37,480 bases of DNA from Gaiella sp051003695 (lineage in GTDB: Bacteria > Actinomycetota > Thermoleophilia > Gaiellales > Gaiellaceae), in the NCBI GenBank assembly GCA_051003695.1, contig JBPCLB010000068.1:1-37480 (forward strand). Direction: 5' to 3'. The position numbers and the translations under genes were made by a program. The notes below the pieces were generated by a model that made no database searches, was not told the DNA's origin, and worked only from the letters and a program-made list of their open reading frames with translations. Below, one piece after another: positions 16,013-24,657 of this stretch; position 1 is the stretch's first letter, and every line of letters begins with the position of its first letter.

Positions 16013-16789
16013 ATGCGGTTCGAGAAGTGGCACGCGCATGGAAACTCGTACCTGCTCGTCGAGCGCGACGATGAGCGGAGGCTCGACGCGGCGCGCGTTC
16101 GGCGCCTGTGCGACGTCGCGACGGGGATCGGCTCCGACGGCGTGGTCGAGATTCTCGCACGCAGCAGGAAGATGAAGGTCGTGATCTGGAATCCTGACGG
16201 CAGCAACGCCGAGATGTCGGGCAACGGCACGAGGATCGCGGCTGCCTGGCTGCTCGGGCAGGGGCCTGGCCCCGTCGAGGTCGAGACGGGCTCGCGCGTC
16301 GTCGAGGCCCACTCGAAGGGCCGCACGCGTGCCGGAGTGATGCTCGTCGAGCAGCAGCTCGGCGAGGTCGACGTCGGGGCCGACGAAGAGCTCGAAGTCG
16401 GCGGTGAGCGCCTGGTCGTCGTGGCGGTAAGCCTCGGCAATCCTCATGCGGTCGTCTTGCGCGAGGGCCTTACCCGCGCTGACCTGCTCCGGCTCGGGCC
16501 GGCGCTGGAACGGCATCCACGCTTTCCCGCGCGCACGAACGTCCAGCTCGTGTGGCCGGAGGCGCGAAATCGTCTGCGCGCGCTCGTGTGGGAGCGGGGG
16601 GCAGGCGAGACGGCGTCTTCGGGGTCGTCCGCGACCGCCGCCGCGAGCGTCGCCGTCGCACGAGGCTGGTGCGAGAGCCCCGTCCGCGTCGCGATGCCGG
16701 GCGGGGAGCTGACAGTCTCCCTGGCACACGGGCGCGCGACGCTCACCGGTCCCGCTGAACGGCTCTGCGTAGGCGAAACCGAGCTCTAG
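16013..16789 (+). CDS. dapF: DapF-like diaminopimelate epimerase with both catalytic Cys replaced by Ser
   Basis: 258 residues with the two-lobed DapF fold. Start MRFEKWHAHGNSYLLVE, GIGSDGVV, NPDGSNAEMSGNGTRIAA, GNPHAVV and ERGAGETASSGSSATAAA are clear family blocks. DapF converts LL- to meso-diaminopimelate by a two-cysteine acid/base mechanism. The cysteine that normally precedes GNG is Ser69 here (MSGNG), and the one in the ACGSGA block is Ser203 (SSGSSA). The rest of the active-site frame is kept and no frame break is seen. It may work by a different proton-transfer set, be inactive, or be a paralogue with another substrate. Position next to miaA and dapDCE argues for a DAP role. Confidence 0.85.
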   Translation: MRFEKWHAHGNSYLLVERDDERRLDAARVRRLCDVATGIGSDGVVEILARSRKMKVVIWNPDGSNAEMSGNGTRIAAAWLLGQGPGPVEVETGSRVVEAHSKGRTRAGVMLVEQQLGEVDVGADEELEVGGERLVVVAVSLGNPHAVVLREGLTRADLLRLGPALERHPRFPARTNVQLVWPEARNRLRALVWERGAGETASSGSSATAAASVAVARGWCESPVRVAMPGGELTVSLAHGRATLTGPAERLCVGETEL

Positions 16790-16797
16790 TGGTCTCT

Positions 16798-16818
16798 CCG
16801 GCAAAGCTCATTTGCCGG
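16798..16818. terminator. Terminator-like hairpin between dapF and dapD
   Basis: CCGGCAAA-GCTCA-TTTGCCGG, perfect 8-bp stem, located in the 123-bp gap between two convergent genes. The A3/T3 at the stem tip make it symmetrical, so it could serve both strands. No long T run follows. Confidence 0.6.
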
Positions 16819-16912
16819 CGAAAGCCGCGCAGGCCAGGGGCGCACGTCGAGCCGCGATGCTGATCATGGAGGCGTGGGAGTGACGTGCAACCGCCGGCAG
16901 CAGGCGCGCGCC

Positions 16913-17842
16913 TCAGTCGTTCGCGTGCAGCGCCGCATTGAGCTTCACACTACCGGCGCGTCGTCGAGCCTCGACCGCGCCGCTCACCGAGTTGCGCCGG
17001 GAGAGGAAACCGTCGCGACCCGAAAACTCGCGCGCCTTCAGCACCCATCCGTCCTCCACTGTCACCTTCGTCCCTGCAGTCACGTAGCAGCCCGCTTCGA
17101 CGACGCAGTCGTCGCCGAGCGCGATCCCGATTCCCGCGTTCGCGCCGAGCAGACAGCGCTCGCCGATGCTGATCCGCTCCGTTCCGCCCCCGGAGAGCGT
17201 GCCCATGATCGACGCGCCCCCGCCGATGTCGGAGCCGTCACCGACGACGACGCCCGAGGAAATGCGACCCTCGACCATCGAGGTGCCCAGCGTGCCCGCG
17301 TTGTAGTTCACGAACCCCTCGTGCATCACGGTCGTCCCGCTCGCGAGGTGGGCGCCGAGGCGCACACGGTCTGCGTCCGCGATCCGCACGCCCGCGGGGA
17401 CGACGTAATCCGTCATGCGCGGGAACTTGTCGACGCCGTAGACCTGAAGGGAGCCTTCGGCTCGCAGAGCCATGCGCGCGCGGTCGAAGTCGGCGGGGTC
17501 ACAGGGGCCGGCACTCGTCCAGGCGACGTTGGAGAGACATCCGAAGATGCCTTCGAGCGACAGCCCGTGGGGACGCACGAGGCGGTGGCTGAGCAAGTGG
17601 AGGCGGAGGTAGACGTCGACGGCGTCGACTGGGGCCGCAGCGAGGTCGATCATCGTGAGGACGATCTCGGACCGCACGTTGCGTCGTGCGTCGGCTCGAG
17701 CGAGCGCTGTCAGCTCGTCCGGGGCCGACGCTCGTCCGGGCGCCGGGCCGAGCGCAGGGGCGGGATACCAGGTGTCCAGCACCTTTCCGGCGTCGGTCAC
17801 CGTCGCAAGGCCAAAGCCCCATGCGTGCTGCGTCTGGCTCAC
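16913..17842 (-). CDS. dapD: DapD, tetrahydrodipicolinate N-succinyltransferase (actinobacterial type)
   Basis: 309 residues. It transfers succinyl from succinyl-CoA to tetrahydrodipicolinate, the first step of the succinylase branch of lysine/DAP synthesis. The N-terminus HAWGFGLATVTDAGKVLDTW matches the mycobacterial DapD type. The centre (about 150-270) is a left-handed beta-helix with hexapeptide repeats such as VRLGAHLASGTTV, GVVVGDGSDIGGGASIMG and RCLLGANAGIGIALGDDC. It is the last gene of dapE-dapC-dapD, 12 bp after dapC. Confidence 0.95.
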   Translation of the reverse strand: MSQTQHAWGFGLATVTDAGKVLDTWYPAPALGPAPGRASAPDELTALARADARRNVRSEIVLTMIDLAAAPVDAVDVYLRLHLLSHRLVRPHGLSLEGIFGCLSNVAWTSAGPCDPADFDRARMALRAEGSLQVYGVDKFPRMTDYVVPAGVRIADADRVRLGAHLASGTTVMHEGFVNYNAGTLGTSMVEGRISSGVVVGDGSDIGGGASIMGTLSGGGTERISIGERCLLGANAGIGIALGDDCVVEAGCYVTAGTKVTVEDGWVLKAREFSGRDGFLSRRNSVSGAVEARRRAGSVKLNAALHAND

Positions 17843-17854
17843 CGTGGGATTCTC

Positions 17855-19003
17855 TCAGAGAGCCGTCTCGAGGAGCTCGACGGCGCGAGCGCACTCGTCC
17901 TCTGTGGGCACGAGCGCATAGCGAACGTAGCCCTCGCCGGACGGGCCGAGGTACGAGCCCGGAGCGATGACGACGCCGTGCTCGAGCAGCCGAGCGCTGT
18001 GCGAGGCAGACGTCTCGCCGGCCGGGACGGCGATCCAGAGGTACATGGTCGCGGGGCCGCCCGCGTCGTGCAGGCCCTTTCGTGCGAAGACCTCGAGGAA
18101 CAACGTCCGCTTGCGTCCGTAGGCCGCCCGCATTCGAGCGACGTGCTCCTCGTCCGACCACGCGACGACGGAGGCTCTCTGCACGAACTCCTGCGGCGCG
18201 GTACCGACGTTCGGCCGGTACTGCCGCAGCGCTGCGATCAGCGCGGGATCGCCGGCGACGAATCCCGATCGGAAACCGGTCATCGAGGAGCGCTTCGACA
18301 GCGTGTTGAAGACGACGACGTTCGTCAGGTCGGCGAGCTGGAGCGCAGAGGCGGGCGGGGTGTCGAACCAGAGCTCCGAGTAGGCCTCGTCGGAAGCGAG
18401 CACGAAGTCGTGTCTGGCGGCGAGCTTCGCCGCGCCCTCGATGAACGCGAGCGGCGCGACGACACCGGTCGGATTGTTGGGATAGTTGAGCCACAGCAGA
18501 GCCGTCCGCCGCCAGGTCTCGATCGGAACGGCATCGAGATCGGGGAGGAATCCCTTGGGCTCGAGAAGCGGGAGCGCCTCGACACGTGCCCCGGCGAACT
18601 CGGCGCCTCTCCCGGAGACCGGATACCCGGGCTCGGTCACGACCACGGTGTCCTTCCCGGCGGGACGATCGAGCACGACCTGGGCGAACGAGAAGATCGC
18701 CTCCTTCGACCCGAGTGTCGGGATCACCTGTGTGTCGGGATCGAGCGTGACCCCGAAACGCCGCTCGACCCAGCCGACGACAGCCTCGCGCAACTCCGGC
18801 AGTCCGACCGCGGCCGGATAGCCCATCCGCGCGCGCACGCCGTCGCGGAGGGCTTGCAGGATCCTCGAGTCGGTCGGCTCGCGCGGATCGCCCATTCCGA
18901 GGTCGATCACCTCGAGCCCTTGCCTCCGGCGCTCGGCCGCCGCTTGATTGAGGCGGAGAAACGGATACGTCGCCTGCGCGCGCAGAATCGGCGAGATTGC
19001 CAT
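17855..19003 (-). CDS. dapC: DapC, succinyldiaminopimelate transaminase
   Basis: 382-residue class I/II PLP aminotransferase. LNYPNNPTG (PLP-binding Asn), SDEAYSELWF (Asp-Ala-Tyr) and the Schiff-base Lys in SKRSSMTGFRSGF are all present. Placement between dapE and dapD, with gaps of 3 and 12 bp, assigns it to succinyl-amino-ketopimelate transamination; sequence alone would allow other aminotransferase substrates. Confidence 0.9.
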   Translation of the reverse strand: MAISPILRAQATYPFLRLNQAAAERRRQGLEVIDLGMGDPREPTDSRILQALRDGVRARMGYPAAVGLPELREAVVGWVERRFGVTLDPDTQVIPTLGSKEAIFSFAQVVLDRPAGKDTVVVTEPGYPVSGRGAEFAGARVEALPLLEPKGFLPDLDAVPIETWRRTALLWLNYPNNPTGVVAPLAFIEGAAKLAARHDFVLASDEAYSELWFDTPPASALQLADLTNVVVFNTLSKRSSMTGFRSGFVAGDPALIAALRQYRPNVGTAPQEFVQRASVVAWSDEEHVARMRAAYGRKRTLFLEVFARKGLHDAGGPATMYLWIAVPAGETSASHSARLLEHGVVIAPGSYLGPSGEGYVRYALVPTEDECARAVELLETAL

Positions 19004-19006
19004 TCG

Positions 19007-20077
19007 TCAGTCCGGGTGCAGCAAGCGCCGCAGCGTCTCGTACGTCTCGACGAGCGCTGCGATCTCGACGCGCTCGTCCCGCCGGTGCGCGAACACGGGA
19101 TCACCCGGCCCGAAATTGATCGCGTCGATCCCACGGGTCGTGAAGTCGGCGACGTTCGTCCAGGCCTGCTTCGGCTCGATCCCGCGGGCGCCCGCCTCGA
19201 GCAAGCCGCGAACCAACGGCGTGTCCGAGACGACCCGGCCGGGTGGCGAGTTTCCTACGACCTCGACGACCGCGTCGCCGGGGAGAAGCGATCGCAGGAG
19301 CTCGATCGCATCTTCGGGCGCTCGGTCAGGTGGATAGCGAAGGTTGACGGTGGCGAGCGCGACGTCCGGTACGACGTTGGCGGCGATACCGGCGTCGAGA
19401 CGCGTGAGCGTCACGGTCTCGTAGAACGGCAAGCCGCCGACGACCGATTCGCGGCGCCCGAGCGAGGCGATTCGCCCGAGCCCGAGCACAGCCCGTTCGA
19501 GCGCGTTGTCGGCCAGCCACGGTCGCGCCGAGTGACCACTGACACCGTCGAACCGCACCGTTGCGATCAGCGTCCCGACGCACCCCGCGTGAATCGCTCC
19601 CGCGCTCGGCTCGAGCAAGATCGCAAGCTCGGCGCCCCCGAGGTGCGGGGCACGCTCGAAGGCCCGGGGAAGCGGGTTGAACGACGCGGGAAGCTCCTCC
19701 TTGCCGAAGAGCAGGAGACCGACGTCGATCGGCTTCGGCTCGAGGGTCATGAGCTCACGAACGAGCTCGATCGCGACGGCAACCCCGCCCTTCATGTCGG
19801 CGCTTCCCAATCCATGCACCCAGCCACCCTCGACTCGACCCGGCAGGTTCCCCTGCGCCGGCACCGTGTCGTAGTGCCCGGCCAGCACGACGAGCGGGGT
19901 GTCGGTGCGTCTCGGGGGGGCCCAGAACGCTGCGTCGGCGTCCTCGTAGAGGCACGGGAGCTCCGCGGGGACGAGCGAGCGGACGTGCGCGCAGATCTTC
20001 TCCTCGTGCAGGCTCTCGGAGGGGATGTCGACCAGCTCGAGCGTGCGGGCGGCGAGGCGCTCGGCCAGGCTGGACAC
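19007..20077 (-). CDS. dapE: DapE, succinyl-diaminopimelate desuccinylase
   Basis: 356-residue M20 zinc metallohydrolase removing succinate to give LL-DAP. Metal and catalytic motifs are GHYDTVP (His/Asp), GLGSADMKGG (bridging Asp), GKEEL (general base Glu-Glu), and the C-terminal FGPGDPVFAHRRDE (metal His). A dimerisation domain with GVSGHSARPW lies between. GTG start at 20077 is preceded on the minus strand by TAGTCT at 6 nt, so the dap operon is probably leaderless. It is divergent from hflX over only 31 bp. Confidence 0.93.
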   Translation of the reverse strand: MSSLAERLAARTLELVDIPSESLHEEKICAHVRSLVPAELPCLYEDADAAFWAPPRRTDTPLVVLAGHYDTVPAQGNLPGRVEGGWVHGLGSADMKGGVAVAIELVRELMTLEPKPIDVGLLLFGKEELPASFNPLPRAFERAPHLGGAELAILLEPSAGAIHAGCVGTLIATVRFDGVSGHSARPWLADNALERAVLGLGRIASLGRRESVVGGLPFYETVTLTRLDAGIAANVVPDVALATVNLRYPPDRAPEDAIELLRSLLPGDAVVEVVGNSPPGRVVSDTPLVRGLLEAGARGIEPKQAWTNVADFTTRGIDAINFGPGDPVFAHRRDERVEIAALVETYETLRRLLHPD

Positions 20078-20083
20078 CCGGCC

Positions 20084-20089
20084 AGACTA
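20084..20089 (-). promoter_or_regulatory. -10 element TAGTCT for the dapECD operon
   Basis: On the minus strand TAGTCT is followed by GGCCGG and the dapE GTG. The divergent hflX has a weaker CATGAT (20095-20100) 8 nt before its GTG. Two divergent leaderless-type starts therefore share a 31-bp gap. Confidence 0.5.
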
Positions 20090-20108
20090 CCGGGCATGAT
20101 TCGCCGTC

Positions 20109-21875
20109 GTGACCGTGCGCGAACTCGCCGCGAGACCGGGCGCAGAGCCCGAGCGTGGATTCCTGCTCGCTGTGCTCAAGAAGGGTGTCGACCCGGATGA
20201 GGAGCTCGGTGAGTTGCGCGAGCTTGCCCTGACGGCGCTCGTCGAGCCCGTTGGCGAGCTCGTCCAGCACCGAGCGTATGCCGATCCCAGGAGCTATGTC
20301 GGCAAGGGCAAGCTCGTCGAATTGAAGGAGGTCTACGCGGCGGTTGGCGCCGAGGTGCTCATCGTCGACGACGAGCTCGATCCGACGCAACAGCGTGCGC
20401 TCGAGAACGCGCTGGAGGCTCGCGTGGTCGACAGGACGCAGCTGATTCTGGACATCTTCGCGCAGCATGCCGTCTCGGCGGAGGGCAAGCTCCAGGTCGA
20501 GCTCGCCCAGCTGCAGTACAACCTCCCGCGCATGCGCGGGATGTGGCAGCACCTCGAGCGCCTCGGTGGCGGAACCGGTGGGCTCGGCGCGGGCGTCGGC
20601 ACCCGGGGCCCGGGCGAATCGCAGCTCGAGAGCGACCGTCGCATGGCGAATCGACGCATCACGCTGCTCCGGCGCCGGCTGCGCGATGTCGCGGCGCACC
20701 GCGATACCCGGCGAAAGGAACGCACGCGAACGGAGATCCCGACCGTTGCGCTCGCCGGCTACACCAACGTGGGCAAGTCGACGCTTCTCAACGCGCTCAC
20801 GGGTGCCGAGGTCTCGGTCGAGAACCGACTCTTCGAGACTCTCGATCCGACGACCCGCGGGTTCGTTCACGACGGCAGGCGCTACCTCGTGACCGACACG
20901 GTCGGCTTCATCCGTCGGCTCCCCACCCAGCTCGTCGAGGGGTTCGCCTCGACACTCGAGGAGACGCTCGTCGCGGACGTCGTGCTCCACGTCCTCGACG
21001 CGTCCCTGCCGGAGGAGCGTCTACGGGAGCAACTCGCTGCAGTCGAGTCGGTGCTGGCGGAGATCGGCGCAGACGCTCTTCCGCGAGAGCTCGTGCTCAA
21101 CAAGGTCGATCTGCTCGACCTGCTCGCCCGCCGCCGGGTGGGCAACCGGTTTCCGGATGCGCTGCAAGTCTCCGCCGCCACCGGTGAGGGCATCATGGAG
21201 CTGAAGGAACACGTCGCCGGGCTGTTTGCCGACCGATTCGTCGATGTGCGCCTGCTGATTCCGTACGACGACGGTGCCGTGCTGTCGGCGTTGTATGCGC
21301 TCGGTGCCCCGATCGACGAGCGCGCGGACACCGCGGACGGCGTCCTCGTCCGTGCGCGGCTGCCGCACCGCGAGGTGCGCCGCTACGCCGCCTATCTCGT
21401 TGCCCGCAACGGCTCGGATGCGGCCGCGGAGCACGAGAACGTGACGCTGCTTCCGATCCAGCGTCTTCGAAATGACGCGACCCTGCCGACCCGTGCGTAT
21501 CCAGGGGACGCTGGTCTCGACCTCAGTGCGTGCGAGAGGGTCGAGATCCCGCCGGGCGGCCGCGCGATGGTCTCGACCGGGCTCGCCGTTGCGATCCCCG
21601 ATGGCTGTGCCGGCATGGTGATTCCCCGCTCTGGCCTGGCAGCGCGCCACGGGATCTCGGAGGTCAACGCGCCCGGGCTGATCGACCCGGGGTATCGCGG
21701 GGAGCTGAAGGTGATCCTGCTCAACACCGACCGGGACGCGCCGTTCGTGGTCGAGCCCGGGATGCGAGTCGCGCAGCTCGTCGTGGTCGCGCTTCCCACC
21801 GTCGAGGTGCAGGAGGTCGTCGCGCTACCACCGAGCGAGCGGGGAGTCGGCGGCTTCGGGTCGTCGGGCGCCTGA
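20109..21875 (+). CDS. hflX: HflX ribosome-associated GTPase fused to dUTPase
   Basis: 588 residues in one frame. Residues 1-~440 are a complete HflX: N-terminal domain with DPRSYVGKGKLVELK, the DELDPTQQRALE and GPGESQLESDRR blocks, G domain P-loop GYTNVGKS at 217-224, DTVGFIRRLP and NKVD. HflX splits stalled or stressed ribosomes. Residues ~453-588 carry all five dUTPase motifs: AGLDLSA (468 on), PRSGLA, GLIDPGYRGELK, RVAQLV and RGVGGFGSSG, so the domain should form the usual trimer and hydrolyse dUTP. An in-frame GTG at 21441 could give a free 144-residue dUTPase. The next gene overlaps by TGATG-type coupling. Confidence 0.92.
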   Translation: MTVRELAARPGAEPERGFLLAVLKKGVDPDEELGELRELALTALVEPVGELVQHRAYADPRSYVGKGKLVELKEVYAAVGAEVLIVDDELDPTQQRALENALEARVVDRTQLILDIFAQHAVSAEGKLQVELAQLQYNLPRMRGMWQHLERLGGGTGGLGAGVGTRGPGESQLESDRRMANRRITLLRRRLRDVAAHRDTRRKERTRTEIPTVALAGYTNVGKSTLLNALTGAEVSVENRLFETLDPTTRGFVHDGRRYLVTDTVGFIRRLPTQLVEGFASTLEETLVADVVLHVLDASLPEERLREQLAAVESVLAEIGADALPRELVLNKVDLLDLLARRRVGNRFPDALQVSAATGEGIMELKEHVAGLFADRFVDVRLLIPYDDGAVLSALYALGAPIDERADTADGVLVRARLPHREVRRYAAYLVARNGSDAAAEHENVTLLPIQRLRNDATLPTRAYPGDAGLDLSACERVEIPPGGRAMVSTGLAVAIPDGCAGMVIPRSGLAARHGISEVNAPGLIDPGYRGELKVILLNTDRDAPFVVEPGMRVAQLVVVALPTVEVQEVVALPPSERGVGGFGSSGA

Positions 21876-22330
21876 TGCGACCCGAGCCGAGAGTCCGCGT
21901 CTCCGCCGTCCTGCGCTGGCACGGCCGGCTTCTGCTCTGCCGTCACGAGAAGCGCGGTCGCGAGCACTGGTTGCTCCCCGGTGGCGGCGTGCGCAGCGGC
22001 GAGACGCTGGTCGCGGCGCTGCACCGCGAGCTCGCGGAAGAGGACGGTCGCGACGGGCACGAGCCGCTCGAAGGCCCCGTGGCGATCGTCGAATCGATCT
22101 CGCCGGAGCGGAGCCTCTGGTCGAAGCACATCGTCCACGTCGTCTTCGCTGCGGAGCTTTCGGGATCGCTCGACGGGCTCCATTCGAGCGATGACGCAGT
22201 GCGAGGACATCGTCTCTTCGCGCCGACCGACCTCGCAGGACTCGCGCTGCACCCGCCGATCCAGCGCTTCCTGGAACGCTGTCAGCCCGGAGATCCGTGC
22301 GTCTACCTCGGCTCGGTCTGGGCAGAGTGA
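21875..22330 (+). CDS. Nudix hydrolase
   Basis: 151 residues with a canonical Nudix box: GGGVRSGETLVAALHREL then AEEDG fits GX5EX7REUXEEXGU. The N-terminus VRVSAVLRWHGRLLLCRHEK is the first strand of the fold. The ATG (21875) shares its A with the stop codon of hflX-dut, so translation is coupled. Together with dUTPase it suggests a role in cleansing the nucleotide pool, but the substrate cannot be read from sequence. Confidence 0.9.
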   Translation: MRPEPRVRVSAVLRWHGRLLLCRHEKRGREHWLLPGGGVRSGETLVAALHRELAEEDGRDGHEPLEGPVAIVESISPERSLWSKHIVHVVFAAELSGSLDGLHSSDDAVRGHRLFAPTDLAGLALHPPIQRFLERCQPGDPCVYLGSVWAE

Positions 22331-22456
22331 CCAGGACAGACCTTCGCCAGTGTGACGTCGGCGTCGCTGATCGCTGGCGCGGCGCCCCAGGATAGCTGCC
22401 GCACGATCACGCCTCTGCGCCCCTACTCGCATTCGCAGCCGGTGCGCTGGCGTGAG

Positions 22457-23212
22457 TCACGCGCGGCCGCCGCGCGTCCTCGCCCGTCCAGCGGCCGTGT
22501 CGTGCGCGAGCGCCTCATAGGTGTCCGGCAGCGCTGTGAGCGGCACGGGTGGCTCCCCTCCGGCATGCGCTATCGCCCACGAGAGGAGCAGGTCGCCGAG
22601 CCAGGGGTTGCGGGGCAGCAGCGGCCCGTGAAGATAGGTTCCGAGCGCCCGGCCGACGCGGCAGCCTTCGTATCCCGACGTCCCGTCGTTGCCGAACCCG
22701 GCGACCACGCTGCCGAGCGGCTCCGCTCCGGCATCCAGGAGCGTACGGCCGGCGTGATTCTCGAAGCCGGCGAGGGTACGGCGCTCACCCGGCACGAGCT
22801 CGCATTCGAGCAGGACGTCGCCGATCAGCCGCTTCTCGCCTGCCACGGTCTCGTGTGGGAAGAGCGCTGCCCCGGGCATCCACGAGCCGTCACGACCGCG
22901 GTAGCCGCGCCCGAGCAGCTGGTAGCCGCCGCAGACGGCAAGGAGGGCCGTTCCGCCGTCGACGCTCGCCCGGATCGGATCGCTCTTCGCCGCGAGATCG
23001 GGGGCGATCATCCCCTGCTCGCGATCTTGTCCGCCACCGACGTAGAGCAAGTCGAACGCGCCCGCCTCGATCGGGTCGTCGAGCGAGATCGGAAGCACCT
23101 CGAGCCTGTGCCCACGGAGCGCCGCTCTGCGGACGAGCACGGCGATGTTGCCGCGATCGGCGTAGATGTTGAGATACGCGGGATAGAGGTGCCCAACCCG
23201 GATCGTCGTCAT
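22457..23212 (-). CDS. gatD: GatD, lipid II isoglutaminyl synthase glutaminase subunit
   Basis: 251-residue CobB/CobQ-like class I amidotransferase. The nucleophile Cys94 is in LLAVCGGYQLLG and the catalytic His195 in GTYLHGPLL. The N-terminus IRVGHLYPAYLNIYADRGNI is characteristic of GatD. It supplies ammonia from glutamine to MurT to amidate D-Glu of the peptidoglycan stem peptide. ATG overlaps the murT stop (ATGA), as expected for an obligate complex. The C-terminal ~15 residues are an Arg/Gly-rich tail. The 126 bp beyond its stop, towards the convergent Nudix gene, hold no clear terminator. Confidence 0.95.
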   Translation of the reverse strand: MTTIRVGHLYPAYLNIYADRGNIAVLVRRAALRGHRLEVLPISLDDPIEAGAFDLLYVGGGQDREQGMIAPDLAAKSDPIRASVDGGTALLAVCGGYQLLGRGYRGRDGSWMPGAALFPHETVAGEKRLIGDVLLECELVPGERRTLAGFENHAGRTLLDAGAEPLGSVVAGFGNDGTSGYEGCRVGRALGTYLHGPLLPRNPWLGDLLLSWAIAHAGGEPPVPLTALPDTYEALAHDTAAGRARTRGGRA

Positions 23213-24585
23213 ACGTTGTCGACCTGCTCCCAGTAGGGCCGGGTCAGACCGCGGCTCGTGGCGAGTCCACGCAGGGCGAGCATTGCGGTGTACGTCGGCA
23301 GGACACCGAGCGTGCCGCCGTCTGGGGTCAATTCGAGGCCGCGATCGAATGCTCGCTCGAGTGACGGCTCGAGCTCGAGCTGATCCTCGGGATAGCCGGC
23401 ATAGATGAAGCGCAGCGCAAGCTCCGCGGCTCGTTCGCCCGCAACGACGATCCGCTTGGTGACCGCGAGCAGCGGCTCAAAGTCGACATCCCAGATCCAC
23501 GAGACATCGCGCCCGTCCGCGATCGCGTCGTTGAGCGCAACCACAAGAACAGGCGGGGCGCCGCCATCGACGAGTGTCCGGACGACTTCGTTCGCACCGG
23601 CGGGGTTCTTCACGAGCAGGACGATGACCTCCTTGCCGTCCGTCGCGATCCGCTCGAAACGCCCGAACGCCGCTGTGAAGCCTGCGAGCGCCTCGGCGAT
23701 CTCGGCCGGCACCGACCCCAGCGCATGAGCGACCGAAGCGGCTGCGAGTGCGTTGTAGACGTTGTAGAGACCCGGGAGCGCAAGCCGTACCGCAGCTGTC
23801 CCAGCTGGCGTCTCGAGCCGAAACGACGAGCCGGTGAGCCCATCGAGCTCGATGTCGCGCGCGGCAATGTCGAGCGGCGGGCGGGAGTGACCACACGCAG
23901 GGCAGGCGTAGTCGCCGAGGTGAGCAACGTAGGTGACTGCGTAACGATACGGGGTATCGCAGCGGATGCAGTACTTGGAGTCGGCGGCGTGGGGGAGGAC
24001 CGCACGACCGACGGTCGGATCGTCGATCCCGTAGCGAAGTGCTCCGTCGCGTTCCTCCGCGAGCCCTGCGACGAGCGGATCGTCGGCGTTGACGATCACC
24101 GTCGACGGCTCGGCGAGCCGGAGGATCGCATCGCGCCAGCGCGCGGCGACGTGCTCGAGTTCGCCGTACCGATCGAGTTGGTCACGGTGCAGGTTTCCGA
24201 GGCAAACGACACGTGGCCGGACGCGCTCGAGCACCGCCGGAAGCGCGAACTCGTCCACCTCGAGCAGCCCGAGGTCCGCGTCTCGAGCGGAGAGGAGCGT
24301 CGAGGTCACGCCGGAGGCGAGGTTTGCACCGGAGTTGTTCCACGCGAGCCGATGGATCCGCCCGAGTACGGCTGCCGCCATCGCCACGGTCGTTGTCTTG
24401 CCGTTCGTGGCGGAGACGACAGCAACCCCACGTGAGAGGCGCGCTGCGAGCACGTCGACCGCGCCCGGGTCGAGCTTCCAGACGAGTTTGCCCGGCAAGG
24501 TCGTTCCGCCACCACGGCCGGCGGCGCGCGACAGCCGTCCGACGAGGCGGGCGGCCGTGGTTTCGATCGCGAGGCGAGGACCCAC
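23209..24585 (-). CDS. murT: MurT, lipid II isoglutaminyl synthase ligase subunit
   Basis: 458-residue Mur ligase homologue that uses ATP to amidate the alpha-carboxyl of D-Glu in lipid II. P-loop ATNGKTTT at 59-66; Mur ligase centre with NADDP; a four-Cys zinc ribbon (C206, C209, C228, C231; KYCIRCDTPYRY and GDYACPACGHSRPPL) that is typical of MurT; and the C-terminal DUF1727 region. The frame is open further upstream, but GTG 24585 is preceded by TACCCT at 6 nt and begins at the family N-terminus. Confidence 0.95.
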   Translation of the reverse strand: MGPRLAIETTAARLVGRLSRAAGRGGGTTLPGKLVWKLDPGAVDVLAARLSRGVAVVSATNGKTTTVAMAAAVLGRIHRLAWNNSGANLASGVTSTLLSARDADLGLLEVDEFALPAVLERVRPRVVCLGNLHRDQLDRYGELEHVAARWRDAILRLAEPSTVIVNADDPLVAGLAEERDGALRYGIDDPTVGRAVLPHAADSKYCIRCDTPYRYAVTYVAHLGDYACPACGHSRPPLDIAARDIELDGLTGSSFRLETPAGTAAVRLALPGLYNVYNALAAASVAHALGSVPAEIAEALAGFTAAFGRFERIATDGKEVIVLLVKNPAGANEVVRTLVDGGAPPVLVVALNDAIADGRDVSWIWDVDFEPLLAVTKRIVVAGERAAELALRFIYAGYPEDQLELEPSLERAFDRGLELTPDGGTLGVLPTYTAMLALRGLATSRGLTRPYWEQVDNV

Positions 24586-24591
24586 GAGTCG

Positions 24592-24597
24592 AGGGTA
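24592..24597 (-). promoter_or_regulatory. -10 element TACCCT for murT-gatD
   Basis: Minus-strand TACCCT, then CGACTC, then the murT GTG. Leaderless-type spacing. Divergent from the promoter at 24646. Confidence 0.55.
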
Positions 24598-24623
24598 GTC
24601 GAGTGATCCTCGTTCTGGCGCAC

Positions 24624-24651
24624 TTGCATTACTTCCAGAGTGGTCTACCAT
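24624..24651 (+). promoter_or_regulatory. Promoter TTGCAT-16-TACCAT for the repeat protein gene
   Basis: TTGCAT at 24624-24629, 16-bp spacer, TACCAT at 24646-24651, and ATG 6 nt later. One of the few leaderless-type -10 elements here with a recognisable -35. Confidence 0.6.
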
Positions 24652-24657
24652 GCTTGC

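Noticed and set aside
16874..20200. 1108-codon plus-strand open frame antisense to dapD-dapC-dapE
   Set aside because: It is a product of GC-rich third positions: composition is Arg/Asp/Glu-rich with no domain, while the opposite strand encodes three intact enzymes with clear motifs.
20109..21875. HflX-dUTPase fusion as a plain frameshift artefact
   Set aside because: The junction reads through in one frame with normal codon use and no stop; a lost stop by sequencing error cannot be excluded, but nothing in the sequence suggests it.
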